A model generated the notes under the pieces. That model saw nothing but the letters and a program-made list of their open reading frames with translations. It did no database searches and was not told where the DNA came from. Source: JAHEIJ01 sp040235565 (GTDB taxonomy: Bacteria; Pseudomonadota; Gammaproteobacteria; UBA6429; Thiohalophilaceae). From it: DNA of 64,000 bases. A program made the position numbers and the translations under genes. Positions within the stretch are counted from its first letter, which is position 1, and each line of letters starts with the position of its first letter. Location: positions 50,778 to 114,777 of the forward strand of contig JBECLA010000135.1 in assembly GCA_040235565.1 (NCBI GenBank), read 5' to 3'. Shown in pieces: positions 43,857 to 53,374 of the stretch.

Positions 43857-44470
43857 AAAACGTACAGCAAAATAGCAACAAAGTGGCAAATACTACCTGC
43901 CAGGACAAACAAATGCCAGATTCCATGGGCATGCGCCAGCTTCTGGTCGAGGGCATAGAAGACCATGCCCCCGGTGTAGCACAGGCCGCCGACAACCAGC
44001 CAGATGACACCATTAATAGGAAGGTGGTGCAGCAACGGGTAGAGGGCAATCAACACTAACCAGCCCATGAGGAGATAGATGATCATCTGGTAGACACGGG
44101 GACCGTTGCGATGCAGGCTGTCAATGACGATACCGATGATGGCCAGGCCCCAGACCACACCAAACAATGACCAGCCCCAGACACCGCGCAATGTGATCAG
44201 CGTAAACGGCGTATAGGAACCGGCGATGAGCAGATAGATCGCGGCGTGGTCCAGTTTCTGAAATACGGGTTTTACCTCACCGCGCAGGCTGTGATACAGG
44301 GTTGATATGGTGTACAGCATGAACAGGGTGGCGCCGTAAACGCTGAAACTGACAATTTTCCAGGCATCCCCTTTGAGGGAGGCAAATACCACCAGCACCA
44401 CAAGTGCTGCCAGGGCCAGGGCGGCGCCCACGAGATGACTGATGCTGTTAAAGCGTTCGCCGGGATACAT
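43853..44470 (-). CDS. Hemolysin III/PAQR family membrane protein
   Basis: The 205-residue inner-membrane protein has seven helices. It has the family features: YPGERFNSISHLVG at the start, YHS and FQKLDHAAIYLLIAGSYTP in the middle, and GIWHLFVLAGSICHF at the end, with the conserved histidines of the metal site. ATG 44470 is chosen for the MYPGERFN start; a longer frame reaches 44506. The TGA overlaps the start of the fusion gene. Bacterial members are called hemolysin III but their role is unclear. Confidence 0.85.
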   Translation of the reverse strand: MYPGERFNSISHLVGAALALAALVVLVVFASLKGDAWKIVSFSVYGATLFMLYTISTLYHSLRGEVKPVFQKLDHAAIYLLIAGSYTPFTLITLRGVWGWSLFGVVWGLAIIGIVIDSLHRNGPRVYQMIIYLLMGWLVLIALYPLLHHLPINGVIWLVVGGLCYTGGMVFYALDQKLAHAHGIWHLFVLAGSICHFVAILLYVL

Positions 44471-44577
44471 GCGCAGATCATGGCATCGGCTGGAATTCAA
44501 AAGCAAAAATTTTTTACGTTACGCGATGAACAACTTGCCCGAAGCGATTGCCACTGTGGTTGGGATAAAGCAGAACA

Positions 44578-45165
44578 TTAGCGATAAAAGATATGCCGGC
44601 CGATGCGTGCGACGGGTTTTTTATGCCGGGCCCAGCTGGGTTTGATCGATCTGGCATGGTAGAACAAGGCGCCTTCCAGTTCAGGTAGCTGATCCTGGTT
44701 GAGCACGGCCTCGGCCACGCGCAGGGCCTGTTGCCATTCCAGGTTTTTTATTGATGGCTTGACCTCAAATTCGGTCCAGGAAAAGGCTCCGACATAACGG
44801 CGCCGAATGCGATCCCATCTTTTCTGATATACCACTTCACAGATGGTATTGGGATAACGTGGTGAGGCCACCCGGTTAAGCGTAACCTTGGCGACGGCAA
44901 CTTGCCCGGCATCAGGTTCACCTCTTGCCTCATGATAAACATTCAGTGCCAGGCAGATTAGCTGGCGGTTTTCGGCTTGCCGGGAATTGAACGTGATCAA
45001 CATGAGGCTGCTGATAGCGATAAGTACACTCAACCCTCCCAGGAGCAAGAGGGGGAAATAGTCTCGCTCCCGTGATAACCACCAGGATTTGCAGTCAAGC
45101 CACCAACCGGCCAGGGACAGGGCGGGATGGTGGTTACGCAACAGGTTGCGGATGTAATTATACAT
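44578..45165 (-). CDS. SleB/CwlJ-type cell wall hydrolase
   Basis: The 195-residue protein has a short N-terminal basic segment, one transmembrane helix (about residues 37-60) and a hydrolase_2 domain: ALNVYHEARGEPDAGQVAVAKVTLNR, which holds the catalytic Glu, then YPNTICEVVYQK, and CxxxF-like end ARHKKPVARIGRHIFYR. In spore formers SleB cleaves cortex; in Gram-negatives such proteins probably cut peptidoglycan. Start ATG 45165. It diverges from the endonuclease V-like gene. Confidence 0.82.
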   Translation of the reverse strand: MYNYIRNLLRNHHPALSLAGWWLDCKSWWLSRERDYFPLLLLGGLSVLIAISSLMLITFNSRQAENRQLICLALNVYHEARGEPDAGQVAVAKVTLNRVASPRYPNTICEVVYQKRWDRIRRRYVGAFSWTEFEVKPSIKNLEWQQALRVAEAVLNQDQLPELEGALFYHARSIKPSWARHKKPVARIGRHIFYR

Positions 45166-45311
45166 GTTCTGGAGTATAACCAGCCGGTGGGATCAATATA
45201 TACAACGGGTTTGAAAAATGTGACCGGAATGGCGATGGCCAGAATGAATAGTGTGAACTGTTCCACCAGGCTGTGGCAAATGACTTTTGTCATTTTAGCA
45301 AGGTGGTGGCG

Positions 45312-45815
45312 GTGAATATTCTGGCAGTAGACGTGGCTTATCAACAAGACCGGGCAGTGGCTGCCGGTGTCCTGTTCCAGGCATGGGAAGCTGCTGACCC
45401 GTTACAGGAATTCACACTCCGCTGTGCTCCCGCAGAGGCTTACGTGCCAGGCAAATTTTATCGCCGCGAATTGCCGTGCCTGCTGCAGTTGTTGCAACGG
45501 GTTGGACACGATATCGATATTATTATCATCGATGGTTTTGTGTATCTTGGGGCAGACCATAAACCGGGGCTGGGCAGCTATTTATTCGAAAGTCTCGACA
45601 GGCAGGTGGCGGTGATCGGCGTAGCCAAGTCAGCCTTCAAAGAAACACCGGCCTCGACAGCGTTACTACGTGGCAACAGTCAACGTCCGCTGTATGTGAC
45701 TGCGATCGGTATTGCGGAAGAGACCGCCAGGCAGGGCATCAGACAGATGTACGGCAAGAGTCGTCTTCCTGCGCTGCTGCAACGCGTCGATCACCTGTGT
45801 CGTAAATTTGCCTGA
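45312..45815 (+). CDS. Endonuclease V-like protein
   Basis: The 167-residue protein carries endonuclease V marks: AVDVAY with a metal-binding Asp, YVPGKFYRRELP, IIIDGFVYLG and GVAKSAF with the conserved Lys. Endonuclease V nicks DNA (or RNA) next to deoxyinosine. The protein is about 55 residues shorter than E. coli Nfi (223), lacking N-terminal residues; and the usual DGHG motif reads DGFV. GTG 45312 with AAGGTGGT upstream is favoured. Activity is likely but the altered motif makes a changed specificity possible. Confidence 0.75.
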   Translation: MNILAVDVAYQQDRAVAAGVLFQAWEAADPLQEFTLRCAPAEAYVPGKFYRRELPCLLQLLQRVGHDIDIIIIDGFVYLGADHKPGLGSYLFESLDRQVAVIGVAKSAFKETPASTALLRGNSQRPLYVTAIGIAEETARQGIRQMYGKSRLPALLQRVDHLCRKFA

Positions 45816-45846
45816 CAAACACCTGGTAGTACTAACCGGTGCATGG

Positions 45847-48800
45847 TCAGACTTTGGCCTTATTGTGATCCCTTGCCAGCAGGACGTAGATAGCCGGCAG
45901 TACATACAGAGTAAACAGGGTGCCAATCCCCAGTCCGGCGGCAATAGTCAGTCCGATATGAAAACGACTCACTGCACCGGCCCCGGTGGCGATCAACAGG
46001 GGCATCATGGCGACAATCAGGGCGATGGTGGTCATGAAAATGGGGCGCAGGCGGATGGTGGCGGCTTTTTCCACCGCGTCACGTTTTGACAGGCCTTCGT
46101 TAAGTTGCAACTTGTTGGCGAATTCAACAATCAGGATCCCGTTCTTCGCCACTACACCAATCAGCGTAATCAATCCCACCTTGGTATAGATATTCAGAGA
46201 CAAGGCATTCACATCAAACATTATGAATATCAATGCCCCGGCGGTAGCCAGGGGTACGGATACCAGAATAATGGCCGGATCACGCCAGCTTTCAAACTGG
46301 GCCGCCAATACCAGGTAAATCACCAGCAGCGACATTAACATGGTAATGGTCAGGGCTTCGCTTTCCATCGCGTACTGACGTGAATCACCCAGATAGTCAT
46401 ATCCATAGCCTTTGGGCAAACTTTGCCGTGCAGTGTCAGTCAGGTATTCCAGGGCATCGCCCAGGGCGACATTGGGACTGGTCACACCCTGGATAACCAG
46501 GGAATTGAGCTGTTGAAACTGGGTGCGATCCGTTGGCTCGACCGATTGCTTCAGGGTAACCAGGTTAGACAAAGGCACCAGATCGCCACTAACACTCCGG
46601 ACATAATAATCCTTGAGCATGTCAGCATCGCGACGGAACTCCCGTGCCACCAGGGGGATCACCTTATAACTGCGGCCTTCCATGCTGAAGCGATTGACAT
46701 AACCGCCTCCCAGTAACGTTCCCAGATTGCGGCCGATACTGGCCATGCTGATACCCAGATCACCGGCGCGATCGCGATCGATTTCGACACTGATGCTGGG
46801 CCGGTCAATATCGATGGATTTTTCCAGGAACATGAAATTACCACTGGCCATGGCTCGTCCCAGCAGTTGATCCGCGATTTCGACCAGTTCTTCATAACTG
46901 CGATCGGTGGTCAGGACAAATTGCAACGGTGCGCCACGCGAAGGGGTGGGAATACTCGGACGGGGAAAAACAAAGGTGCGAAATCCGGCGACCTGACCGA
47001 GCATACCGAACAGCGGGCCTTTGAGTTCATTCTGGCCACGTTCACGTTCCTTCACCGGTACCATCTTGAAGCCGCCGAAGATCTGTCCCGGGGTGCGTCC
47101 CAGGATATAAAAACTCTCGTTATATTCGGGAAAGGTTTCAAATTGCGACTGAATCTGCTGACCATAGGCTTCCAGGTATTCGAGCGTTGCGGTCCGTGGT
47201 CCGGTGGAGCTGAAAAACAGGATGCTTTGGTCTTCATCCGGTGCCAGTTCATTTTTACTGTTTATGTACATCAGATAATTGGAGGCTAAAATGACTGCAC
47301 CCAGTAACGCCATCAGGCTGACTCGATTCAGCGCCTGGTGTAACGTACGTTGATAGGCACTGGATAACCAGTTGAATGCCTGTTCCACCTTTTGTTCAAA
47401 TCGCCCTTCCTTGCCGTGCTCGCGCAATACCCGTGATGACAACATGGGAGATAAAGTCAGGGCAATCACGCCTGAAATCAGTACCGCGCCGGTCAGAGTA
47501 AAAGCAAATTCAATGAACAGGGCGCCGGTTAACCCGCCCATGAATCCGATGGGGGCATACACGGCCAGCAGGGTTGTCGTCATGGCAATGATCGGGATGG
47601 CCAGTTCCCGCGCGCCTTTTAACGCGGCCTGCATGCGGGGTTCTCCCTCCTCAATATGGCGATGCACGTTCTCCACCACGATGATGGCATCATCCACCAC
47701 CAGGCCGATGGCCAGCACCATTGACAGCAGGGTGAGCACATTGAGCGAATAACCCAGCATATACATCACGAAGGCGGCGCCGATCATCGATAACGGTACG
47801 GCCACCGCCGGGATGATCGCGGCACGCACCGATCCCAAAGTGAGATAGATCACCACCAGGACGATCAAGACCGCTTCGATAATGGTTTTAAACACTTCCT
47901 TGATAGAGGATTTGATGAACTGGCTGGCATCGTATGGCACCTTGACCTGCAAACCCTTGGGTAACTGCGCCGCGATACGCGGGATCAAATCATTAACCCG
48001 ATCCGCGACGTTGATAGGATTGGCACCGGGCGCCTGTTCGATACCAATAAAAACCGAGGGAATGCCTTTATACCAGGTGGTGAAATCGTAATTGTCGGCG
48101 CCCAGTTCGGTGCGGGCGATATCCTGCAGCCGTACCAGGCTGCCACTCTGGCTGCGCACCACCAGTTTGCGGAAATTCTCCGGTGCATTGACATCGGTCG
48201 TGGCGGTGAGATTGATGGTGACGTATTTGTCCTTGGTGGAGCCGATGCCGGCCTGGTAGTTATTGTTGCGCAATACATTGACCACATCTTCTCCGGTCAC
48301 ACCCAGGGCGGCCATGCGTTGCGGATCGAGCCAGATGCGCATGGCAAACTGCGAGGCAAACAGGCGCGCCTTGGCCACCCCTGGGAGGGCCTGCAATTGC
48401 GGCTGCACCACCCGCAGCACATAGTCACTGATTTGCGGGCGGGGAATGGTGTCACTGAAAAATGCCAGGTACATCAGGGCGGTGCGATCGCCGGTAGTGG
48501 ATTCAATCACCGGATCTTCCACCTCGCCGGGTAATTCACCGCGCTTGCTGGCAACCTTGGCCTGGATTTCGGCGATGGCCGCATTGGGATCGTAGTTGAG
48601 ACGCATCTGGGCTTCGATGGTCGACAAGCCCTGGGAACTGGTGGAAGAAATATAATCAATGCCATTGGCTTCTGCCATGGCCTGCTGTAGGGGGGTGGTG
48701 ACAAACCCTTTGACCAGTTCCGAGCTGGCGCCCGGATAGGCGGTGGTAACGGTAATTACCGTATTCTTGATCAATGGAAACTGGCGGACTTCCAGCAAAC

Positions 48801-48888
48801 CGAGCGAGCGCAGGCCCATCAGCAGAATTAACAAACTGACGACCGTCGCCAGGACCGGGCGATGAATAAAGATATCGGTGAACTTCAT
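45847..48888 (-). CDS. RND efflux pump inner-membrane subunit, HAE1 type
   Basis: The 1013-residue protein is a complete HAE1-type resistance-nodulation-division transporter with 12 helices and two large periplasmic loops. It has the opening FIHRPVLATVVSLLILL, proton-relay LVVDDAIIVVENVHRH and a second half repeating the layout. It exports drugs, dyes, fatty acids or detergents using the proton gradient. It overlaps the adaptor gene by 4 bases. No TolC-like outer-membrane gene is in the window, so it must borrow one. Confidence 0.93.
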   Translation of the reverse strand: MKFTDIFIHRPVLATVVSLLILLMGLRSLGLLEVRQFPLIKNTVITVTTAYPGASSELVKGFVTTPLQQAMAEANGIDYISSTSSQGLSTIEAQMRLNYDPNAAIAEIQAKVASKRGELPGEVEDPVIESTTGDRTALMYLAFFSDTIPRPQISDYVLRVVQPQLQALPGVAKARLFASQFAMRIWLDPQRMAALGVTGEDVVNVLRNNNYQAGIGSTKDKYVTINLTATTDVNAPENFRKLVVRSQSGSLVRLQDIARTELGADNYDFTTWYKGIPSVFIGIEQAPGANPINVADRVNDLIPRIAAQLPKGLQVKVPYDASQFIKSSIKEVFKTIIEAVLIVLVVIYLTLGSVRAAIIPAVAVPLSMIGAAFVMYMLGYSLNVLTLLSMVLAIGLVVDDAIIVVENVHRHIEEGEPRMQAALKGARELAIPIIAMTTTLLAVYAPIGFMGGLTGALFIEFAFTLTGAVLISGVIALTLSPMLSSRVLREHGKEGRFEQKVEQAFNWLSSAYQRTLHQALNRVSLMALLGAVILASNYLMYINSKNELAPDEDQSILFFSSTGPRTATLEYLEAYGQQIQSQFETFPEYNESFYILGRTPGQIFGGFKMVPVKERERGQNELKGPLFGMLGQVAGFRTFVFPRPSIPTPSRGAPLQFVLTTDRSYEELVEIADQLLGRAMASGNFMFLEKSIDIDRPSISVEIDRDRAGDLGISMASIGRNLGTLLGGGYVNRFSMEGRSYKVIPLVAREFRRDADMLKDYYVRSVSGDLVPLSNLVTLKQSVEPTDRTQFQQLNSLVIQGVTSPNVALGDALEYLTDTARQSLPKGYGYDYLGDSRQYAMESEALTITMLMSLLVIYLVLAAQFESWRDPAIILVSVPLATAGALIFIMFDVNALSLNIYTKVGLITLIGVVAKNGILIVEFANKLQLNEGLSKRDAVEKAATIRLRPIFMTTIALIVAMMPLLIATGAGAVSRFHIGLTIAAGLGIGTLFTLYVLPAIYVLLARDHNKAKV

Positions 48889-49988
48889 TCGCCTTTAACC
48901 TCGGCGTCCTGCAGTTCCACGCTGTTATCGATTTTAATGGGCATGCCTTCCCGCAACTTGACCAGCCCGGCTCTGACGACCCGATCCCCCGCTTCCAATC
49001 CCTGCACAATGACAATGCGTCCCGCGCGACTTTCACCGGTAGTGACCTGATGGCGTTTGACTCGCAGCGACCCGTCCTGCTGTGGTGCGATCACATAGAC
49101 GAAATCACCATAGGTGTTATAGCTGACCGCGGTCCGGGGGACGGTGAGCACCGGTTGACTTTCCGCATGCAGGGTCTGCACTTCCGCAAACATGCCGGGA
49201 CGCAGACGCTGTTCTGTGTTTGGCAAGGTGGCGCGGATTTTCAATGTGCGGGTAGCCCGATTCACGTCCGCATCGATTGCACTGACCTTGCCGCGGAAGA
49301 CCTCATCCGGCATGGCCTCGACGCTGACATGCACCTCCTGACCCACGGCCACTTGTGGCAGATACCGTTCCGGTAACGTGTAGTCCACGTGAATCGGGTC
49401 CAGTGCCTGCAGGCTGACGATACGATCCCCGGGTTCGAGATACTGGCCCACATCCACTTCGCTGATGCCCAGCAAGCCACTGAAGGGAGCGCGAATGACC
49501 TTTTTATTGATCACGGCTTCCTGTTCGGTCACCCGGGCCATGGCGGCTTCATACAGGGCCTTGGCTTCATCGTATTCGGATTTGGAGGTGACTTTCTTTT
49601 TCAGCAGGTCTTTGCTGCGGTTGAACTTGATTTCAGCCAGACGTCGCTCCGCCCGCAAGGCATCCAGAGCGGCGCGATCCACGGCGTCATCCAGGCGAAT
49701 CAGGATCGTGCCCTGCTCAACCCGCTCTCCGGAAGTAAACACGATTTCCTTGATAATACCGCTCACTTCGGCCGCGACGCTGATGCCATTTGTCGCGTCA
49801 AGTGATCCGACTGCGCGCAGTGTCGGTACCCAGTTTTCCTGAATGACCTCGGTTGCCGCAACCGTTGTCGGTGGGAACGGTTTTGCCTCGGGGGGCGGCA
49901 TGAACAACGACGGCAGATACTTGATCCCGAATATTCCTCCGCCGGCAATAATCAACAAGGCAATAACGATGAACAAATTTTTTTTCAT
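48885..49988 (-). CDS. RND periplasmic adaptor (membrane fusion) protein
   Basis: The 367-residue adaptor has an N-terminal signal anchor (LFIVIALLIIAGGGIFG), a barrel-sandwich (lipoyl) domain with GSLDATNGISVAAEVSGII and GLLGISEVDVGQYLEPGDRI, a coiled-coil hairpin between them (about 100-160), and a beta-barrel and membrane-proximal domain at the end. It connects the pump to a TolC-type channel. It is the first gene of the pair, start ATG 49988. Confidence 0.9.
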   Translation of the reverse strand: MKKNLFIVIALLIIAGGGIFGIKYLPSLFMPPPEAKPFPPTTVAATEVIQENWVPTLRAVGSLDATNGISVAAEVSGIIKEIVFTSGERVEQGTILIRLDDAVDRAALDALRAERRLAEIKFNRSKDLLKKKVTSKSEYDEAKALYEAAMARVTEQEAVINKKVIRAPFSGLLGISEVDVGQYLEPGDRIVSLQALDPIHVDYTLPERYLPQVAVGQEVHVSVEAMPDEVFRGKVSAIDADVNRATRTLKIRATLPNTEQRLRPGMFAEVQTLHAESQPVLTVPRTAVSYNTYGDFVYVIAPQQDGSLRVKRHQVTTGESRAGRIVIVQGLEAGDRVVRAGLVKLREGMPIKIDNSVELQDAEVKGE

Positions 49989-50301
49989 GACCGCTTATCC
50001 GGGTTGTGTTTTTTGATGTTCCCAGTAACAGGCAGGTTGGCAACAGGAGGAATTATATGCGCCAACGCTGTGTCTTCCTATGTTAATTGATAAAATTGAC
50101 AGTAATTGTCGCCAGGCGTTCGTCTGGCAGAGTTATTTCTTGAAGGGGTGGTGAAAATAAATCAATTCCGTCAACGCATTGCCGGTTGGTTGTACGCTGC
50201 GGGCAGAACTGATTGAATCAGGAGACAATTAATGAATACCATGACAATAAAAAAGGACACTGGGTGACCTTTTTATTGATAGTGATCGGTAATACTTCGG
50301 G
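49989..50301. other. 313-base gap between purH and the RND operon
   Basis: No full gene is seen. At the purH side is an A/T-rich hairpin (50245-50278, listed separately). An 11-codon frame with a good ribosome site (GGAG seven bases before ATG 50232) ends at 50267 inside this hairpin. Otherwise I see nothing beyond likely promoter sequence for the efflux adaptor, transcribed away on the minus strand. Confidence 0.5.
50245..50278 (-). terminator. Terminator after purH
   Basis: On the minus strand, CAATAAAAAGG (50278-50268) pairs with CCTTTTTTATTG (50256-50245), about 11 bp with one bulged base and an 11-base loop. The second arm supplies the T run. It lies 23-57 bases after the purH stop codon. 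Confidence 0.6.
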
Positions 50302-51867
50302 TTAATGTCGAAAATGCCGCATGCCGGTAAACACCATGGCGATGTTGTGTTCGTCGGCGGCGGCAATCACTTCCTCATCCCGCATGGAACCGCCGGGTTG
50401 AATCACCGCAGTAATGCCATTTTCGGCTGCCTGATCCAGGCCGTCGCGGAAAGGGAAGAAGGCATCGCTGGCCATTACCGATCCCTTGACTTCCAGACCG
50501 GCATGTTCGGCCTTGATACCGGCAATGCGGGCTGAATTGACGCGACTCATCTGCCCGGCACCGACACCAATGGTCATGCGGTCCTTGCCATAGACAATGG
50601 CATTGGATTTGACGTACTTGGCCACTTTCCAGGTAAACAATAGATCCTCCATTTCCTGTTCAGTTGGTGCACGTTGGGTAACAACTTTCAGTTCCTGGGT
50701 GAGCTGTAGATCCGCATCCTGTACCAACAAGCCGCCATTGACGCGTTTGAAGTCGAGCCGCTGGATGGCCTCCTTGGCCCATTGCCCGCACTCCAGCAAG
50801 CGGACATTCTTTTTCGCGCTTACCATCCCGATGGCGGCCGCGCTGACGTTGGGCGCGATGATGACTTCGACAAACTGCCGTTCAACGATGGCCTCGGCGG
50901 TCTCGGCATCCAGTTCCTGGTTAAAGGCGATGATGCCACCAAAGGCGGATTCAGGGTCGGTGGAATAGGCGCGATTGTAGGCATCCAGCAGACTGTTACC
51001 GAGAGCAACGCCACAGGGGTTGGCATGCTTGACGATCACACAGGCGGGCGCTTCGGAATACTGTTTGACGCATTCCAGCGCGGCATCCGTATCGCCAATG
51101 TTATTGAATGACAATTCCTTGCCCTGCAATTGCCGCGCGGTGGCGACACAGGCTTCGGCGGGATGGGTTTCGACGTAGAAGGCGGCCTGCTGATGCGGAT
51201 TCTCGCCATAGCGCATTTCCTGCGCCTTCAGGTATTGAGAATTGAAGGTGCGAGGGAAGGACGTTTTGCCGCCATCAGCCTGAATGACGCCGAGGTAATT
51301 GGCAATGGCACCGTCGTATCTGGCGGTATGCTCAAAAGTCTTGACCGCCAGATCGAAGCGGGTAGTATCACTGACCGCGCCGTTATGCTGCGCCATTTCT
51401 TCCAGCACCCGGTTGTAGTCATTGGCATCGACGACAACCGTGACCGCGGCATGATTCTTGGCTGCGGCGCGCAGCATGGTGGGGCCGCCAATATCGATAT
51501 TTTCAATCGCCGTCGGCAGATCACAATCGGGCCTGGCAACGGTTTGTTCAAAGGGATAAAGGTTAACCACGACCATGTCGATCGGCGGGATGTCATGCTC
51601 GGCCATGACCGTGTCATCCGTGCCACGCCGTCCCAACAGGCCGCCATGGATCTTCGGGTGCAGGGTTTTCACCCGGCCATCCATCATTTCCGGAAAGCCG
51701 GTGTAGCTGGAGACTTCCACTACCGGCAGCCCCGTCTCTGCCAGCAGTTTGGCTGTCCCACCGGTCGAAAGTATTTCCACCCCGAATTGCGCATGCAACT
51801 GCCGGGCAAATTCGGCAATGCCGGATTTATCGGACACGCTGATCAAGGCGCGGATGATCTTAGCCAT
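50302..51867 (-). CDS. purH: Bifunctional AICAR transformylase/IMP cyclohydrolase
   Basis: PurH carries out the last two steps of IMP synthesis: formylation of AICAR and ring closure. The 521-residue protein has the usual length and the cyclohydrolase N-terminus (ALISVSDKSGI, STGGTAKLLAE, GFPEMMDGRVKTLHPKIHGG) then the transformylase half (ELSFNNIGDTDAALE, VIVKHANPCGVA). Start ATG 51867. It follows fis with 87 bases between. Its common neighbour purD is not adjacent here. Confidence 0.95.
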   Translation of the reverse strand: MAKIIRALISVSDKSGIAEFARQLHAQFGVEILSTGGTAKLLAETGLPVVEVSSYTGFPEMMDGRVKTLHPKIHGGLLGRRGTDDTVMAEHDIPPIDMVVVNLYPFEQTVARPDCDLPTAIENIDIGGPTMLRAAAKNHAAVTVVVDANDYNRVLEEMAQHNGAVSDTTRFDLAVKTFEHTARYDGAIANYLGVIQADGGKTSFPRTFNSQYLKAQEMRYGENPHQQAAFYVETHPAEACVATARQLQGKELSFNNIGDTDAALECVKQYSEAPACVIVKHANPCGVALGNSLLDAYNRAYSTDPESAFGGIIAFNQELDAETAEAIVERQFVEVIIAPNVSAAAIGMVSAKKNVRLLECGQWAKEAIQRLDFKRVNGGLLVQDADLQLTQELKVVTQRAPTEQEMEDLLFTWKVAKYVKSNAIVYGKDRMTIGVGAGQMSRVNSARIAGIKAEHAGLEVKGSVMASDAFFPFRDGLDQAAENGITAVIQPGGSMRDEEVIAAADEHNIAMVFTGMRHFRH

Positions 51868-51954
51868 GGTGTAGCCTTTTTCGAGTCTGGCAGCGGGTTA
51901 ACTCACCGCAGAAAAGTCGGTCGTTGTCGCTTGATGTGTATAAGGCACGTGTCC

Positions 51955-52251
51955 TCAGTCGTGCAGGCCATAAAGCTTTAATTTCTTGCGCAGCGTGCCG
52001 CGATTGATGCCGAGTAGTTCCGAGGCCTTGCTTTGATTGCCACCGGTGTAATCCAGCACACTGCGAAACAAGGGTTCTTCCACTTCAGCCATGACCATCT
52101 TGTAGATTTCCCCGCTGGGATGACCTTCCAGCTGTTGAAAGTAATTGCGCATGGTTTCTTGCACGCATTCCCGCAGGGTTTGAATGTCGGTATCAGTCGA
52201 TGATGGGCTGATGGTCGTTATGTCTGGATCAACACGTAGCGCTTCGCTCAT
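51955..52251 (-). CDS. fis: Fis family nucleoid-associated regulator
   Basis: The 98-residue protein has the classic length and a C-terminal helix-turn-helix (NQSKASELLGINRGTLRKKL). The N-terminal part (about 30 residues) is less like E. coli Fis. Fis bends DNA and regulates rRNA and growth-phase genes. It starts at 52251 and its ATG overlaps the dusB stop (ATGA), the same dusB-fis coupling as in E. coli. Confidence 0.95.
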   Translation of the reverse strand: MSEALRVDPDITTISPSSTDTDIQTLRECVQETMRNYFQQLEGHPSGEIYKMVMAEVEEPLFRSVLDYTGGNQSKASELLGINRGTLRKKLKLYGLHD

Positions 52252-53234
52252 GCTGCCATTTCCTCCCTCGTTATTAGTTTTTCAAAGAATGCATGGGTCA
52301 TATCCAGTTGTGCCGCAACCGAATCAACCCGGTTTACTGCCTGGCGGAAAGCAGCGCCATGTATCTGGCCCTTGCTATACCAGCTGATGTGTTTGCGCGC
52401 GACCCGCACGCCCGTGTATTCACCATAAAAGGTGTAGAGATTCTGTAGATGGCCAGTCAGGATATCCCGCACCTCGGTGATTTCGGGTTCGGGTAATTTC
52501 TTCCCGGTCTGCAGGTAATGATTGATTTCCCTGAAGATCCATGGCCGGCCCTGCGCCGCCCGGCCGATCATCACCGCATCTGCGCCCGTATATTCGAGTA
52601 CAAATCTGGCTTTTTCCGGACTGGTTATGTCACCGTTGGCGATAACCGGAATTCCAATACGGTGTTTGACCTCGGCAATGGTGTCGTATTCCGCCTCACC
52701 CTTGTATTGATCGGCGCGGGTGCGGCCGTGAATGGCAAGGGCCTGAATGCCGGCAGTTTCGGCGATCCGGCCGATTTGTACCGCGTTACGATTTTCGTGG
52801 TCCCAGCCGGTCCGAATCTTCAAAGTGACGGGGATGTCCACGGCCTGGACCACCGCTTCAAGTATTTGTCCCACCAGGGCCTCATCCCGTAACAGGGCGG
52901 AGCCGGCCAGCACGTTGCAGACTTTTTTCGCCGGGCAACCCATGTTGATATCGATGATCTGTGCCCCTTGCTCGACGTTGTAGCGGGCTGCCTCGGCCAT
53001 CATCTGCGGTTCCGTACCCATGATCTGCACCGACTTGGGTTCGATCTCGCCCGCGTGCCGGGCGCGCCGTCGGGTTTTCTCGCTGCCCCACAGGAGGGAG
53101 TTGGAAGAGACCATTTCCGAGACGGCCATGCCGGCGCCCAACTGTTTGCACAGCTGGCGAAAGGGTAGATCCGTAACACCCGCCATGGGGGCAAGGATCA
53201 ACTTGTTGTTGAGCTGGTATGGACCGATTCGCAT
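52248..53234 (-). CDS. dusB: tRNA-dihydrouridine synthase B
   Basis: The 328-residue flavoenzyme reduces uridine to dihydrouridine in tRNA. Its N-terminus LILAPMAGVTDLPFRQLCKQLGAGMAVSEMV binds FMN; the catalytic Cys is in GCPAKKVCN; GDITSPEKA and ADAVMIGRAAQGRPWIFREI end the TIM barrel. Start ATG 53234. It is directly upstream of fis, with which it is translationally coupled. Confidence 0.95.
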   Translation of the reverse strand: MRIGPYQLNNKLILAPMAGVTDLPFRQLCKQLGAGMAVSEMVSSNSLLWGSEKTRRRARHAGEIEPKSVQIMGTEPQMMAEAARYNVEQGAQIIDINMGCPAKKVCNVLAGSALLRDEALVGQILEAVVQAVDIPVTLKIRTGWDHENRNAVQIGRIAETAGIQALAIHGRTRADQYKGEAEYDTIAEVKHRIGIPVIANGDITSPEKARFVLEYTGADAVMIGRAAQGRPWIFREINHYLQTGKKLPEPEITEVRDILTGHLQNLYTFYGEYTGVRVARKHISWYSKGQIHGAAFRQAVNRVDSVAAQLDMTHAFFEKLITREEMAA

Positions 53235-53374
53235 GGATTCGTAATGTTAGTTATCGTTGCCCGGCAGCCGGAGCGGCAACTGCGGGCCGACAATCATACC
53301 CGCTCTTGGACGGTCATAAAAGTGAAAGAGTGATGAAAATGGACTTGCGATGTGGTTCGGGTTTTGCTTGTCGG

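Noticed and set aside
51130..51981. 283-codon frame on the plus strand
   Set aside because: It lies opposite purH, whose sequence is clear; composition is that of an antisense frame.
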